NCBI GenBank assembly: GCA_017984185.1
Contig: JAGNZX010000033.1
Span: 1 to 6,075 of the forward strand
DNA length: 6,075 nt
Direction of reading: 5' to 3'
DNA from: Minisyncoccota bacterium
GTDB taxonomy: Bacteria; Patescibacteriota; Minisyncoccia; Phycocordibacterales; UBA9973
This document shows positions 1 to 5,685 of this stretch, piece after piece; position 1 is the stretch's first letter, and the number at the start of each line of letters is the position of its first letter. The translations under genes were made by a program, and so were the position numbers. The notes beneath the pieces were generated by a model. That model was not told where the DNA came from and made no database searches. It saw only the letters and a list, made by a program, of their open reading frames with translations.

Positions 1-59
1 GCCTTTTTCTGATTGGCGTCCAGCCTGAAATTGTCTTCCAGTTTATCGGATAGATTCAC
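1..59 (-). CDS. 5' end of a gene leaving the window, possibly RecG helicase
   Basis: Nineteen complete codons plus two bases are visible, starting at GTG (59-57) and reading MNLSDKLEDNFRLDANQKKA (last residue certain from the first two bases). No ATG is available, and an in-frame TAG lies five codons upstream (72-74), so GTG is the natural start. The pattern of a short acidic helix followed by an F-R-L and a Q-K-K-A stretch resembles the N-terminus of ATP-dependent branch-migration helicase RecG, where it precedes the 'KLGI.TV.DLL..FP.RY' segment. That diagnostic segment lies outside the window, so the name is a guess from a very short stretch. It follows the pilin gene by 34 bp on the same strand, and a perfect TATAAT sits just before it, suggesting its own transcript. 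Confidence 0.45.
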   Translation of the reverse strand, partial: MNLSDKLEDNFRLDANQKK

Positions 60-65
60 CCGCTT

Positions 66-71
66 ATTATA
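66..71 (-). promoter_or_regulatory. Perfect -10 box before the left-edge gene
   Basis: The minus strand reads TATAAT at 71-66, an exact match to the sigma-70-type -10 consensus. Seven bases downstream of its last base is the G of the GTG start at 59, so initiation at the usual distance would give a leaderless or nearly leaderless message. The -35 position 17 bp upstream (94-89) reads GTGCAC, a poor match to TTGACA, so the call rests on the -10 alone. It overlaps the short spacer after the pilin stop codon. Confidence 0.4.
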
Positions 72-93
72 CTAGGTAGAGAGACCTGGTGCA

Positions 94-573
94 CTATCGA
101 GTCACGCACACGACGCTAGATTCTGGGTTTGGTAGGGCGTCTTCGTTTAGCATCTCTGGTGCACAAACTTGAATGCGCCCATTGGTTAGTTTTTGCACAG
201 TGTAGGGTGACCCTGTTTCTATGGGTTCGTTTGGTACGGCTGAAATATATGTAGGGACCAAGCATCCATCTCCACTTTTCTCCATAAATGATTCTATGTC
301 TTTTTTAGTTGTTGTGATTTCCGGACAAGTGAAATCGTCACCACCGATGGAAAAATCTCCCTCAAACACTCCTTTGTTATCGGCGATTCGCTGGCCTATG
401 GCCGACAAAATACTATTTATATTGGCCACTCGTTGCGTGTTGCGCGCTTGAGCGAACTGTTTGGCGGGATTAATCGCCACAATCACTATCGTTGCCAGAA
501 CTGCAATAATACCAATAACCACCAATATTTCTATTAGTGTAAACCCGCCCTGTGAGCGTTTTTTGTTATTCAT
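94..573 (-). CDS. Major type IV pilin / GspG-like prepilin
   Basis: A 159-residue class III prepilin, likely the main shaft subunit. A short basic leader ends in GG at residues 9-10, followed by FTLIEIL: cleavage after Gly10 would leave Phe at +1 and Glu at +5, the classic prepilin peptidase and assembly signature. A hydrophobic helix spans about 11-34 and continues into the amphipathic INPAKQFAQARNTQRVANIN segment (35-54), typical of CPR pilins. The globular domain has four cysteines (83, 104, 137, 156), enough for two disulfides. The GSPYTVQ..NGRIQVCAP stretch (121-139) resembles the C-terminal beta strands of GspG/PilA-like subunits. It is last in the cluster, separated from the K-like gene by 102 bp with its own promoter candidate, consistent with higher expression than the minor pilins. 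The start ATG (573-571) has no Shine-Dalgarno before it. It could instead be named a pseudopilin; the machinery alone does not tell the two apart. Confidence 0.9.
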   Translation of the reverse strand: MNNKKRSQGGFTLIEILVVIGIIAVLATIVIVAINPAKQFAQARNTQRVANINSILSAIGQRIADNKGVFEGDFSIGGDDFTCPEITTTKKDIESFMEKSGDGCLVPTYISAVPNEPIETGSPYTVQKLTNGRIQVCAPEMLNEDALPNPESSVVCVTR

Positions 574-583
574 TTTTTAAAAT

Positions 584-597
584 TTATTAATTAATAA
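584..597. repeat. 14-bp perfect AT-only palindrome in the pilin leader
   Basis: TTATTAATTAATAA reads the same on both strands. It lies 10 bp upstream of the pilin ATG and downstream of the predicted start of transcription near 622, so it would be in the 5' leader. It could be a protein-binding site or just an AT-rich unstructured leader that eases ribosome access. Being A/T only, it could easily arise by chance here. Confidence 0.4.
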
Positions 598-628
598 TAA
601 ACTTCTAGTTCGACTTGCTAATACTTAA

Positions 629-657
629 ATAATACCGCTCTATATAAAATCTGTAAA
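629..657 (-). promoter_or_regulatory. Promoter for the major pilin gene
   Basis: The minus strand has TTTACA (657-652), a 17-bp spacer, and TATTAT (634-629). Each hexamer differs by one base from the sigma-70-type consensus and the spacer is ideal. Transcription would begin near 622, giving a leader of about 50 nt before the pilin ATG at 573. It lies in the only sizeable non-coding gap inside the pilus cluster, where the upstream genes all overlap, which supports a separate pilin transcript. No sigma-54-type GG-N10-GC element, often seen for pilA elsewhere, was found here by eye. Confidence 0.55.
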
Positions 658-675
658 TAGTGCACAGTGCAAAAA

Positions 676-1059
676 CTAAAATTCTTCCAAGTTCTTGATG
701 CGCATTGTGTTCGGGTTTATGGTGGCTCTTAGGTTGGTTATGTAGTTTTTATTGTTGGCAGTTGTTTCGATTGTTTCTCCAGACCTAGATTTTATACTAC
801 AGGATTTTTCAGCGATTTTTAAGTTTTCGTTATTAGGGTTGTAATTTTTATCTCTGATTATTTTGAGGATTGCTATATTTAGGCAAGAGTAGGCTAGCTG
901 GAAGCTTTCTGTTTTTAGTTCAAAATCTAAAACGTTGGCTCGACGATAGAAAAGGGTTAGATTTAAATTGATGGTTATGAGCAATAGTATCATGGAAATT
1001 ATTATGGTTGAGATTAGGGCCATAAAACCTTTTTGGTTTTGTTTTTCTAGTGTTGTCAT
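676..1059 (-). CDS. Short GspK/PilX-like minor pilin
   Basis: A 127-residue prepilin-like protein. The leader ends QKG at residue 11, followed by FMALISTIIISMILLLITI: cleavage after Gly11 gives Phe+1, but the +5 residue is Ile instead of Glu. Lack of Glu5 is characteristic of GspK, the pseudopilin at the very tip, and the G-x-x-A-L-I style also fits GspK/PilX. The helix covers about 12-36 and continues as an amphipathic coil through F46-L66. Cysteines 59 and 87 may pair. GspK proteins are usually near 300 residues because of a large alpha domain; here only about 90 residues follow the membrane helix, so PilX or ComGG is the closer size match. Its ATG overlaps the stop of the J-like gene in ATGA (1059-1056), so the two are probably translationally coupled. 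Last of the four minor-pilin genes, matching K in the G-H-I-J-K order. Confidence 0.75.
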   Translation of the reverse strand: MTTLEKQNQKGFMALISTIIISMILLLITINLNLTLFYRRANVLDFELKTESFQLAYSCLNIAILKIIRDKNYNPNNENLKIAEKSCSIKSRSGETIETTANNKNYITNLRATINPNTMRIKNLEEF

Positions 1060-1535
1060 TGGTAAAGATATTTAGTAATTATAAAAGGGTATTTATGTTC
1101 TCCGTCTCTTAAGATTATTTCAGTAGTCAAAATATTGGATTGCAATTTAAAATTTAAGCAAATTGGGTCGACATTTTTTGTGTTTAGAGGGATAAAGCCA
1201 TTGTTGTGAATGTTAATTTCTACATAATTTATATTATTTTCTGTATTTAAATATATGATAACCGGGCTTTCTTTTGGGCTAGTTTTTATTATTGAAAGTG
1301 TTTGATTACAATCTGGTCCAGAGATTTGTGGGTAATGGTCTGGATCGATTCCAGTAAATACCCAATTTAATTTTCGTAAAACAAAATCGCCTTCAGACAA
1401 GGTGGTCGATTTGGTATTCATCTGGTTTGAGTTGTATCCTAGTTGATAGGCGGTGACAAAACCCGCTCCCAACAACACGGAAAATAAAGCGATGTAGATT
1501 ATGACTTCAATTAAAGTAAATCCACTTTTTTTCAT
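1056..1535 (-). CDS. GspJ/PilW-like minor pilin
   Basis: A 159-residue prepilin. MKKSG then FTLIEVIIYIALFSVLLG: cleavage after Gly5 leaves Phe+1 and Glu+5. The 'IYIALFSVLLGAGF' helix (residues 13-26) followed by a polar amphipathic segment with DFVLRKLNWVF (50-60) resembles GspJ/PilW family N-termini. The C-terminal domain (about 70-159) is beta-rich, with two cysteines (76 and 126) that may form a disulfide. In type II secretion and type IV pili, J/W belongs to the tip complex that primes filament assembly. The start ATG (1535-1533) overlaps the stop of the propeller pilin in ATGA, and its own TGA overlaps the next gene in the same way, so the three are likely co-translated in fixed ratio. 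No Shine-Dalgarno is seen. Confidence 0.8.
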   Translation of the reverse strand: MKKSGFTLIEVIIYIALFSVLLGAGFVTAYQLGYNSNQMNTKSTTLSEGDFVLRKLNWVFTGIDPDHYPQISGPDCNQTLSIIKTSPKESPVIIYLNTENNINYVEINIHNNGFIPLNTKNVDPICLNFKLQSNILTTEIILRDGEHKYPFIITKYLYQ

Positions 1536-2953
1536 ATTTTTGGTCTTATTATTGTTAAAGCATCTTGGTTTTCACTGGATAGAAAAATCTGATCATCGGC
1601 ATAATCTAAGTTGGTGGGTTTGTCGGCGAAGTTAAATTTTCCAATCAAAAGAATATTTTCTGGGGCAGAAATGTTTAAAATTTGTATTTCTGCACCAGTG
1701 GTTCCAGTAATTAAAAAAGCATATGGCCCAACAACGACGAGGTCATTTATGCTCGAGTTTACATCGTATAGACCTAGCACGTTTGGGTTTATGGGGTCGG
1801 TGATATCTAAAATATAAAATTCTTTATTGCCGACGGTTCGGCCGAGATATAAAGTATTCCCGATGATTTGTAGGCTTTTGCCATTGCCCGATCCAGATGG
1901 CGCATCAAAACCACCGACTCGTTTCATAAATTGAAAACTGCTCGGGTTTATGTTGACGATACTTAGTTCTTCTGTATTTGGGGTGGCGATATAAGCGTAA
2001 TTGTTTTTTACATAGATTGCATTTATGCTGGCACCAACTTCATAACTACCCAATATGTTTAGATTGGTTGCGTCAATCACATAAAATTCTGCATAATTAT
2101 TTTTTTTTAATCCTAAAAATATTTTTGAATCATAATAAAAAACCTTATTACCGACGCTGTTTATGTCTGTGCCACCGGGAACTACATTTAATGTGTTTGT
2201 TAATGTTGGGTTGTGTGGGTCGCTAATGTCGATGATTTGTAGTTGTCCATTCTTGCTATCGTTGGACACATAGGCATATGACCCAGCGATATCGATTGAG
2301 CTCAAACCAGGACCGGTGTTTAGAGAAGAGATTTGGATCGGAGTGGTTGAGAGATTTTGGTTATCAAAAATAAAAAAATCTGGATCGTTGGCGAGAGATG
2401 GGTCGACGCTCATATAGACAAATTTATTTTTTTCATCTAATCCAGTAGCCTTGAGTGTGTTTTGGGTGGTATCGGTCGAGGTTAATTTTACTGGATGTGT
2501 CCAATCATTATTTGGTGGAGTTGTGGCGCAATCTCCATCGAGAGCTGTCGCGGTGGCAGTGTCGATTATTCTAGTGATGAATTTTAAATCTAAAGCAACC
2601 AAGTCTCTTTCCCAACGTGTTTCGTTTTCAATATTTTTTGCACACTCAGTGATTTGGCTGGGGTGGATATTTATTTTTCTATTAAACATGGGACTAGGTG
2701 ACCCAGGGCAAACCGCCCCAGCGTCATCGCAAGGGAGAATATTTTCATAGTCTAGGCCTTGGATTGTGGCCCAGAGGGCTTGATTTAACATAAAAGCCTC
2801 GTGATGATTTTCTAAATCTAGAGTGCTGGTCTGGTTGTTGAAAGTTATCAAGATTATAGCTCCAATACAAAGAGTCAATACCATGAAAGCAATTAGTATT
2901 TCTATAGTTGAGACTCCTTTATTTAGTTTTCTACCAATCGATTCTTCCTGCAT
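1532..2953 (-). CDS. GspI/PilV-position minor pilin fused to a beta-propeller
   Basis: A 473-residue protein with three parts. Residues 1-13 are a prepilin leader ending KG, followed by VSTIEILIAFMVLTLCIGAI: cleavage after Gly13 keeps Glu at +5 but places Val instead of Phe at +1. Residues 14-37 form the membrane/assembly helix and about 38-163 a pilin-like neck with four cysteines (75, 82, 104, 142). Residues from about 165 to the end carry about seven repeats of 40-45 residues of LVIVD type: 'LQIIDISDPHNP' at 238-249, 'FYVIDATNLNILG' at 290-302, 'FYILDITDPINP' at 379-390, 'IQILNISAPENI' at 423-434. Seven such units would close a propeller. The gene sits between H-like and J-like genes, the place of gspI or pilV, so the propeller should be displayed at the filament tip. 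GspI is normally near 120 residues. The start lies inside the end of the H gene (23-bp overlap). The propeller's ligand is unknown. Confidence 0.85.
   Translation of the reverse strand: MQEESIGRKLNKGVSTIEILIAFMVLTLCIGAIILITFNNQTSTLDLENHHEAFMLNQALWATIQGLDYENILPCDDAGAVCPGSPSPMFNRKINIHPSQITECAKNIENETRWERDLVALDLKFITRIIDTATATALDGDCATTPPNNDWTHPVKLTSTDTTQNTLKATGLDEKNKFVYMSVDPSLANDPDFFIFDNQNLSTTPIQISSLNTGPGLSSIDIAGSYAYVSNDSKNGQLQIIDISDPHNPTLTNTLNVVPGGTDINSVGNKVFYYDSKIFLGLKKNNYAEFYVIDATNLNILGSYEVGASINAIYVKNNYAYIATPNTEELSIVNINPSSFQFMKRVGGFDAPSGSGNGKSLQIIGNTLYLGRTVGNKEFYILDITDPINPNVLGLYDVNSSINDLVVVGPYAFLITGTTGAEIQILNISAPENILLIGKFNFADKPTNLDYADDQIFLSSENQDALTIIRPKI
1535..2446 (-). repeat. LVIVD-type propeller repeat region (protein level)
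   Basis: Approximate blade spans in residues: 164-208, 214-257, 262-305, 308-349, 353-398, 400-442 and 444-473. Each unit follows a 'x-x-(aliphatic)-x-(aliphatic)-x-(N/G)-x-x-(A/I)-(Y/F)-(aliphatic) ... (L/I/F)-x-I-(aliphatic)-(D/N)' pattern. The -IxDISDPxNP- signature is clearest in blades 2 and 5 and degenerate in 1, 3, 4 and 7. The last blade is short and ends 'ALTIIRPKI', so a strand from just before blade 1 (residues 152-163) may complete it in a velcro closure. Blade limits were set by eye. The repeats are diverged at the DNA level, so this is an old duplication and not a recent tandem expansion. Confidence 0.7.
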
Positions 2954-3365
2954 GGTTTATATTTATATCTACAGTTTTAGTGCTGTCGCGAAGGTGGATG
3001 GTCGCGTCCGTGCTGTCACCAGTGAGTTTTTTAAAAATAATTTGTGAAGGGAAGGTGGTACCTGGATGGTCGGAGATATGTGTGTTGGCGGGGATCTCGT
3101 CGTTTTGTTCTTGGTTGCAATCATCACCTTTAAAAATAATATAATTTGGTGTCAGATAACAAAATCCATAATCTTGGTTGTCTAGATTGGCCATGGCTAG
3201 GCTGCGAGCTCTTTCTAAAATACTTACGATGAGTATTTGCTCACTGAATAGAGAATTTCTTTCCAGAGAACTTAGATTGAGTCCAGAGCTTAAATTTATT
3301 ATCACTCCAAAAATGGACACAGTTAGTAAAATTTCAATTAGGGTAAAACCAGTGTTGCGCATCAT
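2931..3365 (-). CDS. GspH/FimT-like minor pilin
   Basis: A 144-residue prepilin. MMRNTG then FTLIEILLTVSIFGVI: cleavage after Gly6 leaves Phe+1 and Glu+5. A helix at about 7-27 is followed by an amphipathic stretch with S-x-x-x-x-R-A-R-S-L-A-M-A (48-59), a hallmark of the GspH/FimT family. The beta-rich C-terminus ends 'VDININHAGRIDW', matching the family's final strands and G-R-I turn. Cysteines 69 and 83 may pair. In T2SS and type IV pili the H/FimU subunit links the tip complex to the shaft. It is the first minor pilin after the platform gene; its ATG shares one base with the platform stop (TAATG), so coupling is likely. The second Met (3362-3360) is an equally possible start. Its last 23 bases encode the beginning of the propeller pilin in another frame. 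Confidence 0.85.
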   Translation of the reverse strand: MMRNTGFTLIEILLTVSIFGVIINLSSGLNLSSLERNSLFSEQILIVSILERARSLAMANLDNQDYGFCYLTPNYIIFKGDDCNQEQNDEIPANTHISDHPGTTFPSQIIFKKLTGDSTDATIHLRDSTKTVDININHAGRIDW

Positions 3366-4453
3366 TATTTTGGAGTTAGGTTTTGAGTAATGCTGTAGAT
3401 GGGGGTGATGATGGAAATGGCGATGAGCCCAACGATGGCTCCCATGACTATCATCAAAACTGGCTCGATAGTATTGGTCAGGTTTTTAGTAAAGTTTTCT
3501 ACTTCGGACTCATAAAGCTCGGCGAGATAAATCAGGGCTTCACTCAAATGCCCGCTTTGCTCACCGACTGATACCACTTGAATTAAAATATCAGGAAACA
3601 ATTCTGGGTTGGTTTGGAAATGCGAAGAAATTTTTTGTCCGCGGTTGGTAGTTTGGTTTATTTTACCTAGTTCCTCTTTATAGAGAAGGTTGCTGGTTAT
3701 TTTTGTAAGGATATTCAAGGTCTCGCCGAGAGGCACTCCACTTTTTAAAAGCAGGCCCATGTTTCTGGTGATGTTGGCTAGGTTGTAGTTTTTGATGACC
3801 AGACCGATTAGAGGTATTTTGAAGACATATTTGTCAAAATAAAAATGAAATTTGAAATTCCTTTTTAAAATAAATGGTGTGGCTATGCTGATAAGGATGA
3901 TGATAGTGAACAGGTAAAGACCATAATTTTGCAAAAAACTACTTGACCACATCACCACGCGAGTCGAGAGCGGCAGATCAATGTGTAGACTTTTAAACAC
4001 TGGAGAAATTTTAGGAAAGAGATATAGCATCAAAAAAATAGTGATACTAAGTGTAGCAAATAGGACTATCACTGGATAAATAAAAGCACTAATGATTTTT
4101 TTACGTAGAGCATCTTTCTTTTTTAGTTCTGTGGCTAGGTATTCCAGGTTTTCCGAAAGCATCCCCGTAGATTCACCTAGGGCGATCATGTTAATCGAAA
4201 AGTCTCCAAAAATTGTGTTAAATTTCCGGAGACTTTTTGAGAATTCTTGTCCGTTCGAGACGTCGGTGATGATGGTGTTTAGGATGACGTGATGACTTTT
4301 CTTTTTGGTTTGGGTTTGGATGATGATCAAACTGTCGAGCATCGGTATCCCAGCTCGTATTAAAAATGAAAGGCGTTTCATCAAGAAAGTCTGCTCACTT
4401 AAGGTCATGTATCTAAAATACTGTATTATATTTTCCAATTTTTTATGATTCAT
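3365..4453 (-). CDS. GspF/PilC-family inner-membrane platform protein
   Basis: A 362-residue polytopic membrane protein that anchors the motor and passes its movement to pilin subunits. Two T2SSF repeats are seen: residues about 20-140, with the cytoplasmic helical bundle containing RAGIPMLDSL (33-42) and GESTG (93-97), and about 226-350 with KSGVPLGETL (237-246) and GEQSG (297-301). Membrane segments lie near 124-147, 178-197 and 332-352. The loop FPKISPVFKSLHIDLPLSTR (146-165) is typical. At 362 residues it is somewhat shorter than proteobacterial PilC/GspF (about 400), missing most of the N-terminal extension and closer in size to ComGB. It starts 2 bp after the ATPase stop with no Shine-Dalgarno, consistent with re-initiation. 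Met16 is an alternative start that would still keep the first domain whole. Confidence 0.95.
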   Translation of the reverse strand: MNHKKLENIIQYFRYMTLSEQTFLMKRLSFLIRAGIPMLDSLIIIQTQTKKKSHHVILNTIITDVSNGQEFSKSLRKFNTIFGDFSINMIALGESTGMLSENLEYLATELKKKDALRKKIISAFIYPVIVLFATLSITIFLMLYLFPKISPVFKSLHIDLPLSTRVVMWSSSFLQNYGLYLFTIIILISIATPFILKRNFKFHFYFDKYVFKIPLIGLVIKNYNLANITRNMGLLLKSGVPLGETLNILTKITSNLLYKEELGKINQTTNRGQKISSHFQTNPELFPDILIQVVSVGEQSGHLSEALIYLAELYESEVENFTKNLTNTIEPVLMIVMGAIVGLIAISIITPIYSITQNLTPK

Positions 4454-4455
4454 GG

Positions 4456-5685
4456 TTATTCATGAATAACTCTCAAGATTTCTTCGAGGGTCGTAATACC
4501 AGTTTTTACTTTTTGGAAACCGTCTTCGAGCATTGTAGTCATCCCGTGGCTAATAGCTAAATTTTTTATTTCACTCGATGGGGCTTTGCGTAAAATTGCC
4601 TCACGGATAGATTCATCTGCTACCAGGACTTCATTGATACAGGTTCTCCCGCGATAACCACTACCGCTACATTTTTCACAACCTTTTCCAACGTAGAATT
4701 CTGTCATTTTTTGTAGGAATGGGTAAAACGTGGTATTAGTAAAACTTTTTCGGATAGTTTCTGTCATTTTTTGTTTTTCTTTACAATTTGGACAGATTTT
4801 TCGAAGCAATCGCTGGCCGATGGCTATGTTTACAGTTGAAGCTACAAGGTATTCTTCTATACCCATATCTAGGAGTCTCGGTAGGGTTGTGGCTGCGTCA
4901 TTGGTGTGCAAGGTAGAAAGTAACAGATGTCCTGTCAGGGCAGTGTTTACAGCAATACTGGCCGTCTCGGCGTCACGAATTTCACCGACCATAATTATAT
5001 TTGGGTCTTGGCGCAATATCGAGCGTAGTCCACTTCCGAAGGTCAGACCTTTTTGATTGTTGACTTGAATTTGTTCAACGCCATTTATGGCATATTCAAT
5101 AGGATCTTCAATGGTAACAATCGACACTTCTGCTGAATTTAACATTTTAATTAAAGTATAAAGTGTTGTAGTTTTTCCACTACCAGTCGGACCAGTCGAT
5201 AAAATCATCCCGCTAGTTTTGTTGAGTGCATTTGTAATTTTTTTTATATCGTTTTCACTAAAACCCAAACTTTCTAAGTCGTGGTGTTCTTGGTTTTCGG
5301 TTAGTAATCTCATTACAACGTTTTCACCGTGATAAGTCGGCACGATGGATATCCGCATATCAATAAATTCACCTGCATCGGGTAGTGTATAACGAAATCT
5401 GCCATCTTGGGTAGCTTGATGTTCATCACTCCGCAATTTTGACAAGACTTTGATACGCGAGATTATTTCGTTATGAATTTTTTTAGGAAATTCAAAAGCG
5501 TCTTGTAAGACGCCATCAATACGAAACCTTATACGGATATTGTGAGAATTGGGATCGATGTGGATATCCGAGGCTCGGTGTTTGTGAGCTTGCTCGATCA
5601 AATAGTCGATGAGATTAATAATAGAAATATCTTTCCCTAAAGAAATTTCTTGTTCCAACTGATCCTGTTTTTCTTGGATAGTCAT
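4456..5685 (-). CDS. GspE/PilB-family pilus assembly ATPase, N-terminally short
   Basis: A 409-residue hexameric motor of the secretion ATPase superfamily, acting in the cytoplasm against the platform protein. N2 domain with the ASDIHIDP motif (38-45), then RFRIDGVL; Walker A GPTGSGKTT (165-173, Lys171); Asp box TIEDPIEY (191-198); Walker B NIIMVGEIRD (229-238, Glu235); His box LSTLHTND (256-263). A four-cysteine zinc site C298-P-N-C301 and C336-E-K-C339 separates GspE/PilB from retraction ATPase PilT. The usual GYRGRTG(I/V) turn is GYRGRTCIN here, with an extra Cys349. PilB and GspE are usually 500-570 residues; the whole N1/MshEN domain that docks to the inner-membrane complex or binds cyclic-di-GMP is absent. 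This is not a start-choice artefact: an in-frame TAG lies at 5700-5698, 12 bp before ATG. First gene of the operon, divergent from truB. Confidence 0.95.
   Translation of the reverse strand: MTIQEKQDQLEQEISLGKDISIINLIDYLIEQAHKHRASDIHIDPNSHNIRIRFRIDGVLQDAFEFPKKIHNEIISRIKVLSKLRSDEHQATQDGRFRYTLPDAGEFIDMRISIVPTYHGENVVMRLLTENQEHHDLESLGFSENDIKKITNALNKTSGMILSTGPTGSGKTTTLYTLIKMLNSAEVSIVTIEDPIEYAINGVEQIQVNNQKGLTFGSGLRSILRQDPNIIMVGEIRDAETASIAVNTALTGHLLLSTLHTNDAATTLPRLLDMGIEEYLVASTVNIAIGQRLLRKICPNCKEKQKMTETIRKSFTNTTFYPFLQKMTEFYVGKGCEKCSGSGYRGRTCINEVLVADESIREAILRKAPSSEIKNLAISHGMTTMLEDGFQKVKTGITTLEEILRVIHE

Noticed and set aside
72..89. Hairpin CTAGGT-AGAGAG-ACCTGG after the pilin stop, considered as a terminator
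   Set aside because: Only four good pairs on the pilin-gene strand, a C-A mismatch in the outer stem, and no T tract after it.
90..98. Shared GTGCAC words near 89-94 and 659-664, considered as attachment or repeat boundaries of the pilin cassette
   Set aside because: Six-base palindromes of this kind recur by chance, and the flanks do not match.
659..675. GCACTGTGC / GTGCAC inverted repeat next to an A/T run just after the K-like gene stop, considered as a terminator
   Set aside because: The stem is 4 bp with a one-base loop, and on the minus strand the T run comes before the repeat, so it cannot be a working intrinsic terminator.
1056..1535. Alternative genetic code with UGA read as glycine (SR1/Gracilibacteria)
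   Set aside because: TGA acts as the stop in two ATGA stop-start overlaps, and all the long frames match their families without any internal TGA.
2914..2919. AAGGAG on the minus strand, a Shine-Dalgarno-like hexamer
   Set aside because: It encodes the KG-V cleavage site of the propeller pilin and has no usable start codon at the right distance downstream.
221..3571. Several plus-strand open frames of 60-100 codons antisense to the pilus genes
   Set aside because: Each is fully opposite a gene with convincing family motifs; their translations have no recognisable domains.
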